Assembly (NCBI RefSeq): GCF_000970685.1
Contig: NZ_LAJB01000009.1
Location: forward strand, 1-64,000
DNA: 64,000 bases
Origin: Domibacillus indicus
GTDB taxonomy: Bacteria; Bacillota; Bacilli; Bacillales; Domibacillaceae
Direction of reading: 5' to 3'
The notes below the pieces were generated by a model. That model did not search any database. It had not been told where the DNA came from and was given only the letters and a program-made list of their open reading frames with translations. The first letter of the stretch is position 1; each line of letters opens with the position of its first letter. A program made the translations under genes and the position numbers. Of this stretch, positions 17,634 through 25,311 are shown piece by piece.

Positions 17634-17653
17634 ATTGTATCATGTGATACAAT
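17634..17653. promoter_or_regulatory. Palindromic divergent promoter/operator of yutE-yutF and the DUF3055 gene
   Basis: Perfect inverted repeat ATTGTATCA-TG-TGATACAAT. Each arm contains an extended -10 (TGATACAAT) for one direction. On the minus strand a TTTTCA (17657-17662) lies 17 bases from the TACAAT of 17634-17639, giving a complete sigma-A promoter for yutE. The plus-strand -35 is poor. The symmetry may be fortuitous overlap of two -10 elements or an operator. Confidence 0.5.
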
Positions 17654-17682
17654 GGTTGAAAATGGACAGCGGAGGACAATAC

Positions 17683-17949
17683 ATGAGCGAACGTTTTTTT
17701 CTATATGATGAAAAGGATCATACAATCACGAGGTTTGTCAGCTTTGCCGGCGAGCATGCACGGTATGATTTTGCTTTAATGCAGACAGACCGCTATTACG
17801 GAAAACAAATCGTTATAAACCTGCAGGGCAATACATATGCGATTATCGGGCGCGACGATTTAGACGAACCCGGTTACATTGAATACGCCTTTAATATGAG
17901 CGAAAAAGAAGCCGCAGAGCTTAAAGAATTTTTATATGAAGTGATTTAA
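17683..17949 (+). CDS. DUF3055 (SAV0927-family) protein
   Basis: An 88-residue acidic cytoplasmic protein resembling the DUF3055/SAV0927 family of Firmicutes (features YDEKDHTITRFVSF near the start, TDRYYGK near 37, EEGY-type GYIEYAFN near 66). No function is established. The ATG at 17683 is preceded by GCGGAGGA; a longer frame from 17563 runs antisense through yutE and lacks a site. It shares a palindromic promoter region with yutE and ends at its own hairpin. Confidence 0.8.
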   Translation: MSERFFLYDEKDHTITRFVSFAGEHARYDFALMQTDRYYGKQIVINLQGNTYAIIGRDDLDEPGYIEYAFNMSEKEAAELKEFLYEVI

Positions 17950-17951
17950 TG

Positions 17952-17986
17952 AAAACACTGCTTTGTTTTAAACAAAGCAGTGTTGA
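17952..17986 (+). terminator. Terminator of the DUF3055 gene
   Basis: Perfect 13-bp stem (17954-17966/17972-17984), 5-base loop. A T-rich stretch is delayed (about 15 bases later), so efficiency is uncertain. Confidence 0.65.
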
Positions 17987-18005
17987 AAAACAACAGAATT
18001 TGTTT

Positions 18006-18244
18006 TTTCTTGAAACGGAACGGGCGGAGGGCTGGCGGCGAAGACTCCCGCAGGACGAGCGGAAGCGGACGAGCTGAAACAGGCAATGCGAAGCGATGGC
18101 TGTTCAGCGTTCGCCCTGCAGGAAAGCGAAGCCGGCAGACTGCAGCCTCTGGCACTGCTTTCAGAAGAACACAGCTCATTTCCAGCTTATAAAAAGAAGA
18201 CGGTTTCAGCTCAAAAACGGAATGTCTTCTTGACTGACGACTCA
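18006..18244 (+). repeat. Intergenic Bacillaceae-type repeat R1, copy 1
   Basis: About 240 bp of GC-rich, partly palindromic DNA. The first half (GGGCGGAGGGCTGGCGGCGA, ACTCCCGCAGGACGAGCGGA, GTTCAGCGTTCGCCCTGCAG) matches 40575-40690 in inverted orientation; the second half (GGCAnnCnGCAGCC, AGCTCATTTC, AGAAGACG, TCTTCTTGAC) matches 48116-48232 inverted. It fills most of the 323-base gap between the DUF3055 gene and yutD. Similar CTCCCGCAGGA/GGAAAGCGAAGC elements are common between genes in Bacillaceae. Confidence 0.75.
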
Positions 18245-18259
18245 CTTTTTCAATCCTAT

Positions 18260-18289
18260 GATAAAAACCGGCTTACTCAGCCGGTTTTT
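18260..18289 (-). terminator. Terminator containing the yutD stop codon
   Basis: Perfect 10-bp stem (18264-18273/18279-18288), loop TACTC, with T5 beyond it on the minus strand. The yutD stop codon (18273-18275) lies at the loop, so the last residues KPAE are encoded by the hairpin arm. Confidence 0.8.
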
Positions 18290-18575
18290 GTGGTGCTGTA
18301 TTTATGGGAAGCTTTTTTAATACAAAATAGCCGCAGCCAAAATTGCAGTATTCAAGCAGGTAATCACGCACAGTAGAAAATTTGTTGTCATAAGACGACT
18401 TTTTATTTCCATCATCGAAAAAGCCTTTTAATCGAAGCTGTCCATATCCCCAGTCGCCGACGATGTAATCGTACTTTGCTAAAATATCACTGTAGCGGGC
18501 CCGAAACGCTTCTTCATTGAAGCCCTCTGTCCGCTCCTCCATCAGTTCATAGCAGTCGTTCCCCATGATGATCAT
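18273..18575 (-). CDS. yutD: YutD family protein (DUF1027)
   Basis: A 100-residue cytoplasmic protein matching the Bacillus YutD family ([15 protein letters not shown] near 18, [19 protein letters not shown] near 35, [13 protein letters not shown] near 80). Its function is unknown. The start overlaps the lipA stop by 4 bases, so the two genes are cotranscribed and coupled; that pairing is common in Bacillus. Two Met codons (residues 1 and 4) are possible starts. Confidence 0.88.
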   Translation of the reverse strand: MIIMGNDCYELMEERTEGFNEEAFRARYSDILAKYDYIVGDWGYGQLRLKGFFDDGNKKSSYDNKFSTVRDYLLEYCNFGCGYFVLKKLPINTAPQKPAE

Positions 18576-19486
18576 TTGGCTGCCTGCGCCTCGCCCTGCT
18601 CATGCTTTGCTTTTGCAGCAGCATTTACCTGCTCGTCCGCATGGTAGGAAGAGCGAACCATCGGGCCTGCTTCACAATGGCTGAACCCTTTGGACATGGC
18701 AATTTCACGAAGCTCGGCAAACTCGTCCGGATGATAATATTTTTGTACTTTTAAATGTTTTTTCGATGGCTGCAAATATTGGCCGATCGTCATAATGTCC
18801 ACATTGTTGGCACGAAGGTCATCCATTACCTCAATAATTTCTTCTTTTGTTTCCCCAAGACCGATCATCAGGCTCGATTTTGTCGGGATTTCCGGCTGCA
18901 TTTCTTTTGCCCGGCGCAAAAATTCAAGCGACCGGTCATATTTTGCGCGTGCACGGACTCTCGGCGTTAAGCGGCGTACGGTTTCAATATTGTGATTTAA
19001 AATGTCCGGCTTGGCATCCATCAGCATTTTTAAGTTTTCCTCAATGCCGCCCATATCGGATGGAAGCACTTCGATAGACGTGAACGGGTTTTTGCGGCGG
19101 ATGGCCCGGACCGTTTCCGCAAACACATAAGCACCGCCATCTTTCAAATCGTCGCGTGCAACAGCTGTTACGACAACATGCTTTAAATTCATTTGCACAA
19201 CGGAATCTGCTACGCGTTCCGGCTCCTGAAGATCAAGCTCCGTCGGAAGTCCTGTTTTAACCGCGCAGAAGCGGCAGGCACGTGTGCAGACGCTGCCAAG
19301 AATCATAAAGGTAGCCGTACGGCGGACTGCCCAGCATTCATGAATATTCGGGCATTTCGCTTCTTCACAAACCGTATGAAGCTGCTTTTCGCGCATCATT
19401 TTTTTTAATCCTGTGTAATTCTCATTGGTATTCAGCTTTATTTTTAACCATTCCGGCTTACGCAAATATTCTTCTTTCGTGCTCAT
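18572..19486 (-). CDS. lipA: Lipoyl synthase
   Basis: A 304-residue radical-SAM enzyme that inserts two sulfur atoms into protein-bound octanoyl groups to make lipoyl cofactor. Both clusters are marked: the auxiliary-cluster CX4CX5C ([12 protein letters not shown] near 45-56) and the radical-SAM CX3CX2C (CTRACRFC near 72-79). The start at 19486 uses GGAGATGG; the first six residues of the longer frame fall on that site. Its product is needed by GcvH, encoded at 39.5 kb, and by 2-oxoacid dehydrogenases. It is followed by yutD with an ATGA overlap. Confidence 0.95.
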   Translation of the reverse strand: MSTKEEYLRKPEWLKIKLNTNENYTGLKKMMREKQLHTVCEEAKCPNIHECWAVRRTATFMILGSVCTRACRFCAVKTGLPTELDLQEPERVADSVVQMNLKHVVVTAVARDDLKDGGAYVFAETVRAIRRKNPFTSIEVLPSDMGGIEENLKMLMDAKPDILNHNIETVRRLTPRVRARAKYDRSLEFLRRAKEMQPEIPTKSSLMIGLGETKEEIIEVMDDLRANNVDIMTIGQYLQPSKKHLKVQKYYHPDEFAELREIAMSKGFSHCEAGPMVRSSYHADEQVNAAAKAKHEQGEAQAAK

Positions 19487-19597
19487 TTTTCCATCTCCAA
19501 TCAAAACTTCCTATATACCGCTACTTTATCATAATTATCATAGAGCCGCAAAAGGAGAGTTTTTTTCGGAAGGAACTTAATCGGCCCTTCTGCTTGA

Positions 19598-19984
19598 CTA
19601 TTCAACAGATAAAAAGATGCGGATGGTTCCATCCTCACCATAGCATTCAAAGTCTGTTTGATAGGCTCTCTTTATGTCGCTGTTCCATATATCCGTCCAT
19701 GCGTGAAACACACCGTTTGGGTCCCTATGGTCCACCTCTACAACATGATAACTGCCAGCTGGAATAACGAGACGGCTTTCTCCTGGAATAGTTTCTTCAA
19801 TGCCAATATGCAGATCATAATCCCCTGTAAAGTCACTGGCGTAATTGCTGTACACTCCGTAGACAGTCCCTTTTGCTTTCAGCTGAAGAAATTCTTCCCA
19901 CAGCCGGCTGATTGCACCAGGATTCTGATTGTTTGTTCGAATTTTTTTCCCATAAATGTGTTTCTCCGTTACCGCTGTTTTCAT
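19598..19984 (-). CDS. GyrI-like effector-binding domain protein
   Basis: A 128-residue stand-alone GyrI-like/AraC effector-binding domain (SOUL/GyrI fold), ending with the typical FHAWTDIWNSDIKRAYQTDFECY segment and LHIGIEE strand. Such proteins bind small molecules or inhibit partner proteins. It lies 63 bases downstream of, and in the same direction as, a WYL-domain regulator; this resembles the B. subtilis yobV-yobU pair. AAGGAGGAAA precedes the ATG. The ligand is unknown. Confidence 0.8.
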   Translation of the reverse strand: MKTAVTEKHIYGKKIRTNNQNPGAISRLWEEFLQLKAKGTVYGVYSNYASDFTGDYDLHIGIEETIPGESRLVIPAGSYHVVEVDHRDPNGVFHAWTDIWNSDIKRAYQTDFECYGEDGTIRIFLSVE

Positions 19985-20047
19985 ATCCGTATTTCCTCCT
20001 TTTGATTACGAAAGAAAATATACCATTCAAATGATGACAACAGCCTG

Positions 20048-20959
20048 TCAGCTTTTATAAATAAATCCAATTTCTTCTTTATATTTCTTCTCTAGCCATG
20101 CAGGATACAGAATGCTCACATGCCTGCCGAACATTAAAAGAAACGGCAGCAAGTTGCTGTCACGGCGGTGCTGAAAAACAACTTTGACCCTTTCGTCTTC
20201 GAGCACTTTGATTTCGTCGTCTGTAAAAAAATCATACAGCTTCCCAAGCTCGCTTTTTGAAAATACGAGCGCGATTTCTTCTTTTTCAGCCGGCTGTTCC
20301 GCCGGGTACGTTTGCTTTTTTACATACACTGCTTCAAATGGACCACGGATGATTTCAATTTTCCTTATCCTGGTCAGCTTAAAGGACCGGACCGCTTCCC
20401 GCCATTCACAAAAAGCTTCCACATACCAGCTGCCATTCAGAAAATTTAATTTAAAAGGCTGCACGATCCGAGAGGAGGGGCTGCCTGCTTGTGACACGTA
20501 ATAAATCCGCATTCTTGCTTCTTCCGTTATGACAGAAAGAATTTTATTTACTTTCTCTTTTGTTTCTTTTTCGATCGCTTCACGGTGCAGCGTAGAGGAG
20601 AAAACAGTCACAGCCGAATGATGCTCCTCCTGATTTCCTTTCAGCAGCTCTAATTTCCTTTGCAGAACAGCCAGCTGGTCCCGGTCAAACAACTCGTTTT
20701 GCAGGGCTAAGCCCTCTAATAAAAAGGTTTTTTCTTCATCACTAAAGGTAAACTTGTCAAGGCGGTACGTGTCAATTAATCCAAAGCCGCCGTTCTTCCC
20801 CAGATAGGAAATGACCGGAATCCCAATAGAGGACAATGCATCCATATCCCGGTATATCGTTCTTGTACTGACTTCAAATACCTCTGCTAATTCTTCTGCC
20901 GGCACAATATTCCTTTTTAACAAATAAATAAGTATAGAAAGCATTCTTTCGGTTTTCAA
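20048..20959 (-). CDS. HTH-WYL transcriptional regulator (YobV-like)
   Basis: A 303-residue regulator: N-terminal winged helix-turn-helix (residues about 5-60, STRTIYRDMDALSSIGIPV) of the DeoR/HTH_11 type, then a WYL-type ligand-sensing domain (about 135-220) and a C-terminal WCX part. Start is TTG at 20959, with GGAGGA about 9 bases upstream. It probably controls its own unit and the adjacent GyrI-like gene, where the latter could sense or present the ligand. The target genes are not evident. Confidence 0.85.
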   Translation of the reverse strand: MKTERMLSILIYLLKRNIVPAEELAEVFEVSTRTIYRDMDALSSIGIPVISYLGKNGGFGLIDTYRLDKFTFSDEEKTFLLEGLALQNELFDRDQLAVLQRKLELLKGNQEEHHSAVTVFSSTLHREAIEKETKEKVNKILSVITEEARMRIYYVSQAGSPSSRIVQPFKLNFLNGSWYVEAFCEWREAVRSFKLTRIRKIEIIRGPFEAVYVKKQTYPAEQPAEKEEIALVFSKSELGKLYDFFTDDEIKVLEDERVKVVFQHRRDSNLLPFLLMFGRHVSILYPAWLEKKYKEEIGFIYKS

Positions 20960-21032
20960 GTCCTGCTTATCCTCCTTTTCCCCACCGGTAGTGCCTATTG
21001 AACTTCAGCAAATCGTTCTGCTGGTACAAAAG

Positions 21033-21066
21033 AACCGGGCTGCCTACTGGCAAACCCGGCTTTTAT
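21033..21066 (-). terminator. Terminator of the NSS-metS unit
   Basis: GCCGGGTTTGCC and GGCAGCCCGGTT (minus strand) form a hairpin around 21034-21061, followed by TTCTTTTG. It begins 3 bases after the metS stop. Confidence 0.65.
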
Positions 21067-21068
21067 CA

Positions 21069-21182
21069 TTATGCTTTTTTTGCTTCTTTTGATTTTTTAA
21101 CGGCATGTGCAATGCTTGCGCCAAGCCCTCCCCAGATGATAACAACACCGACAATCATCATTGTAACAGCACTTCCGGTCAT
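21069..21182 (-). CDS. metS: MetS-type small subunit of an NSS transporter
   Basis: A 37-residue membrane peptide, MTGSAVTMMIVGVVIIWGGL followed by GASIAHAVKKSKEAKKA: one transmembrane helix and a basic cytoplasmic tail. The ATG overlaps the stop codon of the preceding NSS transporter (ATGA, 21179-21182), so translation is coupled. This matches the MetS small subunit that accompanies MetP-type methionine/alanine importers of the NSS family. A terminator follows at once. The pairing and sequence character make this secure despite the length. Confidence 0.88.
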   Translation of the reverse strand: MTGSAVTMMIVGVVIIWGGLGASIAHAVKKSKEAKKA

Positions 21183-22672
21183 GATAAGCCTCCTTTGTTT
21201 TTGCTGAATGGCTTAATGTACATAAACACGAACCCGATAATGAGTGCTCCAATCGCAACCGGCCAGCCGTACATGTTAATGAATTCTTGAGGATAACCGC
21301 CGTATGGCTCAGCCAGGTTCTGACGAATGTTATCAAACATCATGTAACCAAGCACGATTGGCGTAATAACGCTGATACAGATTTTCCACCAGGCGCCGAG
21401 TTTAATATCCGATACTTCATCCGCGTGGCTTTTTAAAGCATTTAATTCTTTAAAGACCCAAGCAACGAGAATGACTTCTACAAGACCAGCAAAGGCAACA
21501 CCGAATTGATTAATAAAGTAATCCGCTGAATCAAGGAAGTTTAGTCCGCCTTTTGTCGCGAAAACAAGGGAAATAACTGCCGCCAGTCCGCCGCCAATCA
21601 AAACAGAGGCTGTACGGGAAACATTGAATTTTTCCTGAAGGCCCGCAACAAATGTTTCAACAATCGAGATAAGCGATGTTAATCCCGCTAGTGTTAGGGA
21701 TGCGAAAAACAGAAATCCGAAAAATCCATTGGCAACCGGAAACTCATTAATAATTTGCGGGAAAACAGCGAAGGCAAGAATAACGCCGCTTGATACTACT
21801 TCTTGAACGGGAACACCCTGCTGCTGGGCCATAAACCCAAGTGCCGCAAATACACCAAAACCAGCTAATAATTCAAAAGATGAATTCGAAAATGCCGTGA
21901 TAAATGCGTTATTGGTAATATCCGATTTTTTTGGAAGATAACTAGAATACGTGATCATAATGGCAAAACCAATAGACAAACTGAAGAAAATCTGTCCGTA
22001 CGCGGCCACCCATACTTTTCCATCAGCGATTTTAGACCAGTCCGGCTGGAAGAAAGCATTCAGCCCATCCATTGCGCCAGGCAAAGTCAACGCCCGAATA
22101 ACAACAATTAAAAATAAAACAACAAGAACAGGAAGCATGATTTTTGTTGCTGCTTCAATTCCTTTTTTAACTCCTGATACTAAAATGCCGAGAGCCACAA
22201 TCCAGACGATTAAAAGCGGCAGTAAAACGCCGTTTGCAAATCCGCCAAATTGGCCGGCATCAATTACTTGCAGATAATCACCAAGCAGGAATTCCTGCGG
22301 AGTGTCACCCCATGTTAATTTAAATGAGAAGAAAGAATACGAGATTGCCCATGCAATAATAACGGAATAATATGTGGCAATAACAAAAGAAATTGCCAGC
22401 TGCCACCAGCCGAGCCATTCTCCTTTTCTATTCATCCGTGCCATAGTCAATGGCGCGGAACCACGGTATTTATGTCCCATTGTAAATTCCATGATAAGAA
22501 TGGGAATACCCGCTGTCAGCAATGCGAATAGATATGGAAGGAAAAATGCTCCTCCGCCGTTTTCATAAGCAACCGCCGGAAACCTCCAAATATTCCCTAA
22601 CCCAATGGCTGAACCAACCGCTGCCATAATAAAGCCGGCGCGGGTTCCCCACTGTGGACGATTTTGTTCCAT
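21179..22672 (-). CDS. Sodium-dependent amino-acid transporter (NSS family, MetP-like)
   Basis: A 497-residue polytopic protein with about 11-12 membrane helices. The NSS signature in helix 1 is clear (GSAIGLGNIWRFPAVAYENG near residues 17-36), containing the sodium/substrate site. The family drives amino-acid uptake with the sodium gradient. The paired MetS-like subunit points to the methionine/alanine-type (MetP) group. No SAM riboswitch is seen upstream, unlike metN here, so regulation by methionine is not indicated. AAGGAGG stands before the ATG. Confidence 0.88.
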   Translation of the reverse strand: MEQNRPQWGTRAGFIMAAVGSAIGLGNIWRFPAVAYENGGGAFFLPYLFALLTAGIPILIMEFTMGHKYRGSAPLTMARMNRKGEWLGWWQLAISFVIATYYSVIIAWAISYSFFSFKLTWGDTPQEFLLGDYLQVIDAGQFGGFANGVLLPLLIVWIVALGILVSGVKKGIEAATKIMLPVLVVLFLIVVIRALTLPGAMDGLNAFFQPDWSKIADGKVWVAAYGQIFFSLSIGFAIMITYSSYLPKKSDITNNAFITAFSNSSFELLAGFGVFAALGFMAQQQGVPVQEVVSSGVILAFAVFPQIINEFPVANGFFGFLFFASLTLAGLTSLISIVETFVAGLQEKFNVSRTASVLIGGGLAAVISLVFATKGGLNFLDSADYFINQFGVAFAGLVEVILVAWVFKELNALKSHADEVSDIKLGAWWKICISVITPIVLGYMMFDNIRQNLAEPYGGYPQEFINMYGWPVAIGALIIGFVFMYIKPFSKNKGGLS

Positions 22673-22745
22673 ATATAATGGACCTCCTTAAATGCACGAT
22701 GTGCCAAAGTTTTGTATTTTCAGATAATTTCTGAAGACCATCTTC

Positions 22746-22774
22746 ATTATAATATTCTTTGAAAAATTCGTAAA
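22746..22774 (-). promoter_or_regulatory. Predicted sigma-A promoter of the NSS-metS operon
   Basis: On the minus strand TTTACG (22769-22774) is followed after 17 bases by a consensus TATAAT (22746-22751), about 75 bases upstream of the start codon. Confidence 0.5.
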
Positions 22775-22830
22775 TATCTTTTTTTATTATTTTATAAGAA
22801 TAATATATGCAAGATTGTATAAAAAATGGG

Positions 22831-22866
22831 ACAAGCCCGTCTGATTAAACAGACAGGCTTGTTTTT
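22831..22866. terminator. Hairpin containing the nhaC-type stop codon
   Basis: 13-bp stem with one mismatch (22831-22843/22850-22862), loop ATTAAA. The stop codon of the NhaC-family gene (22845-22847) is in the loop. On the minus strand the T run starts 4 bases after the stem; on the plus strand it is immediate. Confidence 0.7.
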
Positions 22867-24422
22867 TGACGTTTTAAAAGAAGTGCCGCCGCCAGCAAAA
22901 GAAGAATCGTGACAATCAGCCCTGCCCACGTGCTGCCGGTAAAGCCAAGCACAAGATAGCCGGCTGTCGCAATTACAGCGGAAACAAGTGCATACGGAAT
23001 TTGGGTCAATACGTGATCGATGTGATTGCTTCCCGCCCCGGTCGACGAAAGAATCGTTGTATCGGAAATCGGTGAGCAGTGATCTCCAAAAACAGCACCG
23101 GCCAGAACAGAAGCAAGCGCCGGCAGCAGAAGCGAGATATCCGTTGCAGCGGCAATTTCTCCGGCAATCGGGAGCAGAATTCCAAAGGAGCCCCAGCTTG
23201 TGCCGGTTGAAAAAGCCATAATCCCCGCTACGATAAACAGGATGGCTGGCAGGAAGCCAATATTCATATTGGACTGCTCCACCAGGCCGGCTAAATACGT
23301 GCCTGTGCCAAGGTCGCCAATCAGTGTAACAATTGTCCATGCAAAAAACAAAATATAAACAGCCGGAAGCATTGACTTTACACCTTCAATAAGGCCTTTT
23401 CCAAATACGGAGCCGGCTCCTTCAGGAAAAACAGATGCCTGGCGTGCGAAGACGACAACCGAAGCGGCAAAACCTATTAACCCGCCCCAGAATAAGGATT
23501 TGGCAACATCCGTATTTTCAAAAATCGCCATAATATCCGCTCCGGCACCCGCTGCCTTATAACCTGTGAAAAGCATGGCTGCTACGGTTCCAATAATAAG
23601 TACGACTATCGGCCAGACAAGCCCGCCTATGGTTCCGCGGTCGCTGACCGGCAAATCTTCTTTCAGTTCTCCAGGGATTTCGCGGCCGGAAAAGACTACT
23701 TCCCCTGTTTGAATCGCATGATCTTCGTGCTTTTTCATTGCACCGAAATCACGGTTTAAGAAAGCAATTAAAAACACCATTCCCAGAGCGGCCCATACGT
23801 AGTAATTCATCGGAATCATTTGAATAAACGCTGAAAATGCCGTGGTGTCTGTTACCTGGTGAGCAGTCAGGATGGTACCGATCAGCCCGATAATATAAGC
23901 TCCCCAGCTTGACACTGGAGCGACCACGCAAACAGGGGCTGATGTGGAGTCAATAATATACGCAAGCTTCGCACGGGAAATACGGTGGCGGTCTGTGATC
24001 GGACGGGATACCTGTCCAACGGCGAGCGCGTTAAAGTAATCATCAATAAAAATCAGGATGCCAAGCAGGGCAGCCATAATCTGCGCGCCTGTACGCGACT
24101 TTACCCGGGTCACAGCCCACTCGCCAAACGCGCGGCTGCCCCCTGAAATGGTAATGAATGCCGTAATAATGCCAAGAATAAGCAGGAAGAAAATAATGTA
24201 TAAATTCCACATGCTCCATTTAAGTGCACCGTCTTCTATAAAGTAAACATTGCCGGATAAAGCATCCCATATAATTGAGGCTGTTTTTAAGATGCTGAAA
24301 TCGGCCAGCAAAAATGCGGCCGCTATTATACCCACGCCTAAAGATAACAGCACACGGCGCGTTAAAATCACCATTACGATCGCCAGGACAGGCGGCAACA
24401 GTGAAAAAATTGTGTTTTCCAA
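22845..24422 (-). CDS. Na+/H+ antiporter, NhaC family
   Basis: A 525-residue membrane protein with about 12 helices. The ion-transporter superfamily motifs FIDDYFNALAVGQ near residue 125 and STSAPVCVVAPVSSWGAY near 160, and DHCSPISDTTILSSTGAGSNHIDH near 460, are typical of the NhaC group, which exchanges sodium for protons or couples to organic acids. The start is TTG at 24422, chosen because TGGAGGAGAG lies just before it; the longer frame begins upstream of that site. Preceded by the yunB terminator, so it is its own unit. Whether it is a simple antiporter or an acid-coupled exchanger cannot be told. Confidence 0.85.
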   Translation of the reverse strand: MENTIFSLLPPVLAIVMVILTRRVLLSLGVGIIAAAFLLADFSILKTASIIWDALSGNVYFIEDGALKWSMWNLYIIFFLLILGIITAFITISGGSRAFGEWAVTRVKSRTGAQIMAALLGILIFIDDYFNALAVGQVSRPITDRHRISRAKLAYIIDSTSAPVCVVAPVSSWGAYIIGLIGTILTAHQVTDTTAFSAFIQMIPMNYYVWAALGMVFLIAFLNRDFGAMKKHEDHAIQTGEVVFSGREIPGELKEDLPVSDRGTIGGLVWPIVVLIIGTVAAMLFTGYKAAGAGADIMAIFENTDVAKSLFWGGLIGFAASVVVFARQASVFPEGAGSVFGKGLIEGVKSMLPAVYILFFAWTIVTLIGDLGTGTYLAGLVEQSNMNIGFLPAILFIVAGIMAFSTGTSWGSFGILLPIAGEIAAATDISLLLPALASVLAGAVFGDHCSPISDTTILSSTGAGSNHIDHVLTQIPYALVSAVIATAGYLVLGFTGSTWAGLIVTILLLLAAALLLKRQKTSLSV

Positions 24423-24448
24423 AATTGTCTCTCCTCCATTTAATTGCA

Positions 24449-24480
24449 CAAAAAAAGCAATGACAAACCATGTTCATTGC
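24449..24480 (-). terminator. Terminator of the yunB unit
   Basis: GCAATGA (24457-24463) pairs with TCATTGC (24474-24480); on the minus strand T8 follows. It separates yunB from the NhaC-type gene. Confidence 0.75.
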
Positions 24481-24539
24481 CCATGTGCTCCATTCGATAT
24501 CATCGTATCAAAAAACCCGAATATTTGCTACTCTCTTTT

Positions 24540-25271
24540 TTATTTTGCCGGCACACCGATGGAATCCGGATTGTAGTAGTTTGGCACCTTTCCATGTACG
24601 AGCCCCATCGCTACTGGAAGAGTCTGCTTCACAACGGTTGTATCAGTGGCAAATGGTACAATGACCTGCACCTGTACTTCAAGTTCAACAAATACTTCTA
24701 CATAAGCGGAGTTTATTCCGAACGGCTCCACCTTTGTTTCAACATTGGAAGATACATCCCCGATCGCGTGAAAACGAATGGGCACCCGCGGTCCCAAATT
24801 CCCCAGAATAACGTTATTGGTAATTTGTCCGAGCGGGATAGTATAAGCAATTCCTTCTGCCTGCTCTGTCGCCTCTTCGTCAATATCTACGCCTGTGAAT
24901 CCTTCCAGTTCCTTTAAGTTCCCTGCTTCTGCTTCATTTAAATTTTCCTCGGCAAGATCCGTTACTTCCGCAAGCACTTTATTGATTACTTCTGCATTAA
25001 AAACGGTGGCTCCTCCTTCTCCTTCTTCGGTAATCATAATATCTTTTATTTGAAGATTTTTGGTAATTTCCTCGCTGATTGCTTTTTGCAAAACCATAGA
25101 AGCGATTTTGTTTGTCTGGGCATCGGCAAAGTTCAAAAGCACCGGCTGAATATTCCGGTTAATAAACCATAGAACAAAAAGGACTCCCGCCAAAAAGAGG
25201 AATACCGCAGTCATAAAACGGCGGCGTGCGGAAAAAGCAGAACCATTTCTCCATTTTCTGCGCCTGCGCAT
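24540..25271 (-). CDS. yunB: Sporulation protein YunB
   Basis: A 243-residue protein with a basic N-terminus (MRRRRKWRNG), one membrane anchor near residues 18-40 and an extracytoplasmic remainder; it matches the sporulation protein YunB, made in the mother cell and needed for proper spore formation in B. subtilis. The start at 25271 has AAAGGAGG 7 bases upstream; an upstream extension lies antisense-free but overlaps yunD in another frame and is not supported. It is 40 bases downstream of yunD, so the order yunE-yunD-yunB is one probable operon. Confidence 0.88.
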   Translation of the reverse strand: MRRRRKWRNGSAFSARRRFMTAVFLFLAGVLFVLWFINRNIQPVLLNFADAQTNKIASMVLQKAISEEITKNLQIKDIMITEEGEGGATVFNAEVINKVLAEVTDLAEENLNEAEAGNLKELEGFTGVDIDEEATEQAEGIAYTIPLGQITNNVILGNLGPRVPIRFHAIGDVSSNVETKVEPFGINSAYVEVFVELEVQVQVIVPFATDTTVVKQTLPVAMGLVHGKVPNYYNPDSIGVPAK

Positions 25272-25311
25272 GAAAAAACCTCCTTTCCGCATTGTATGCG
25301 GGAAAGAAGGC

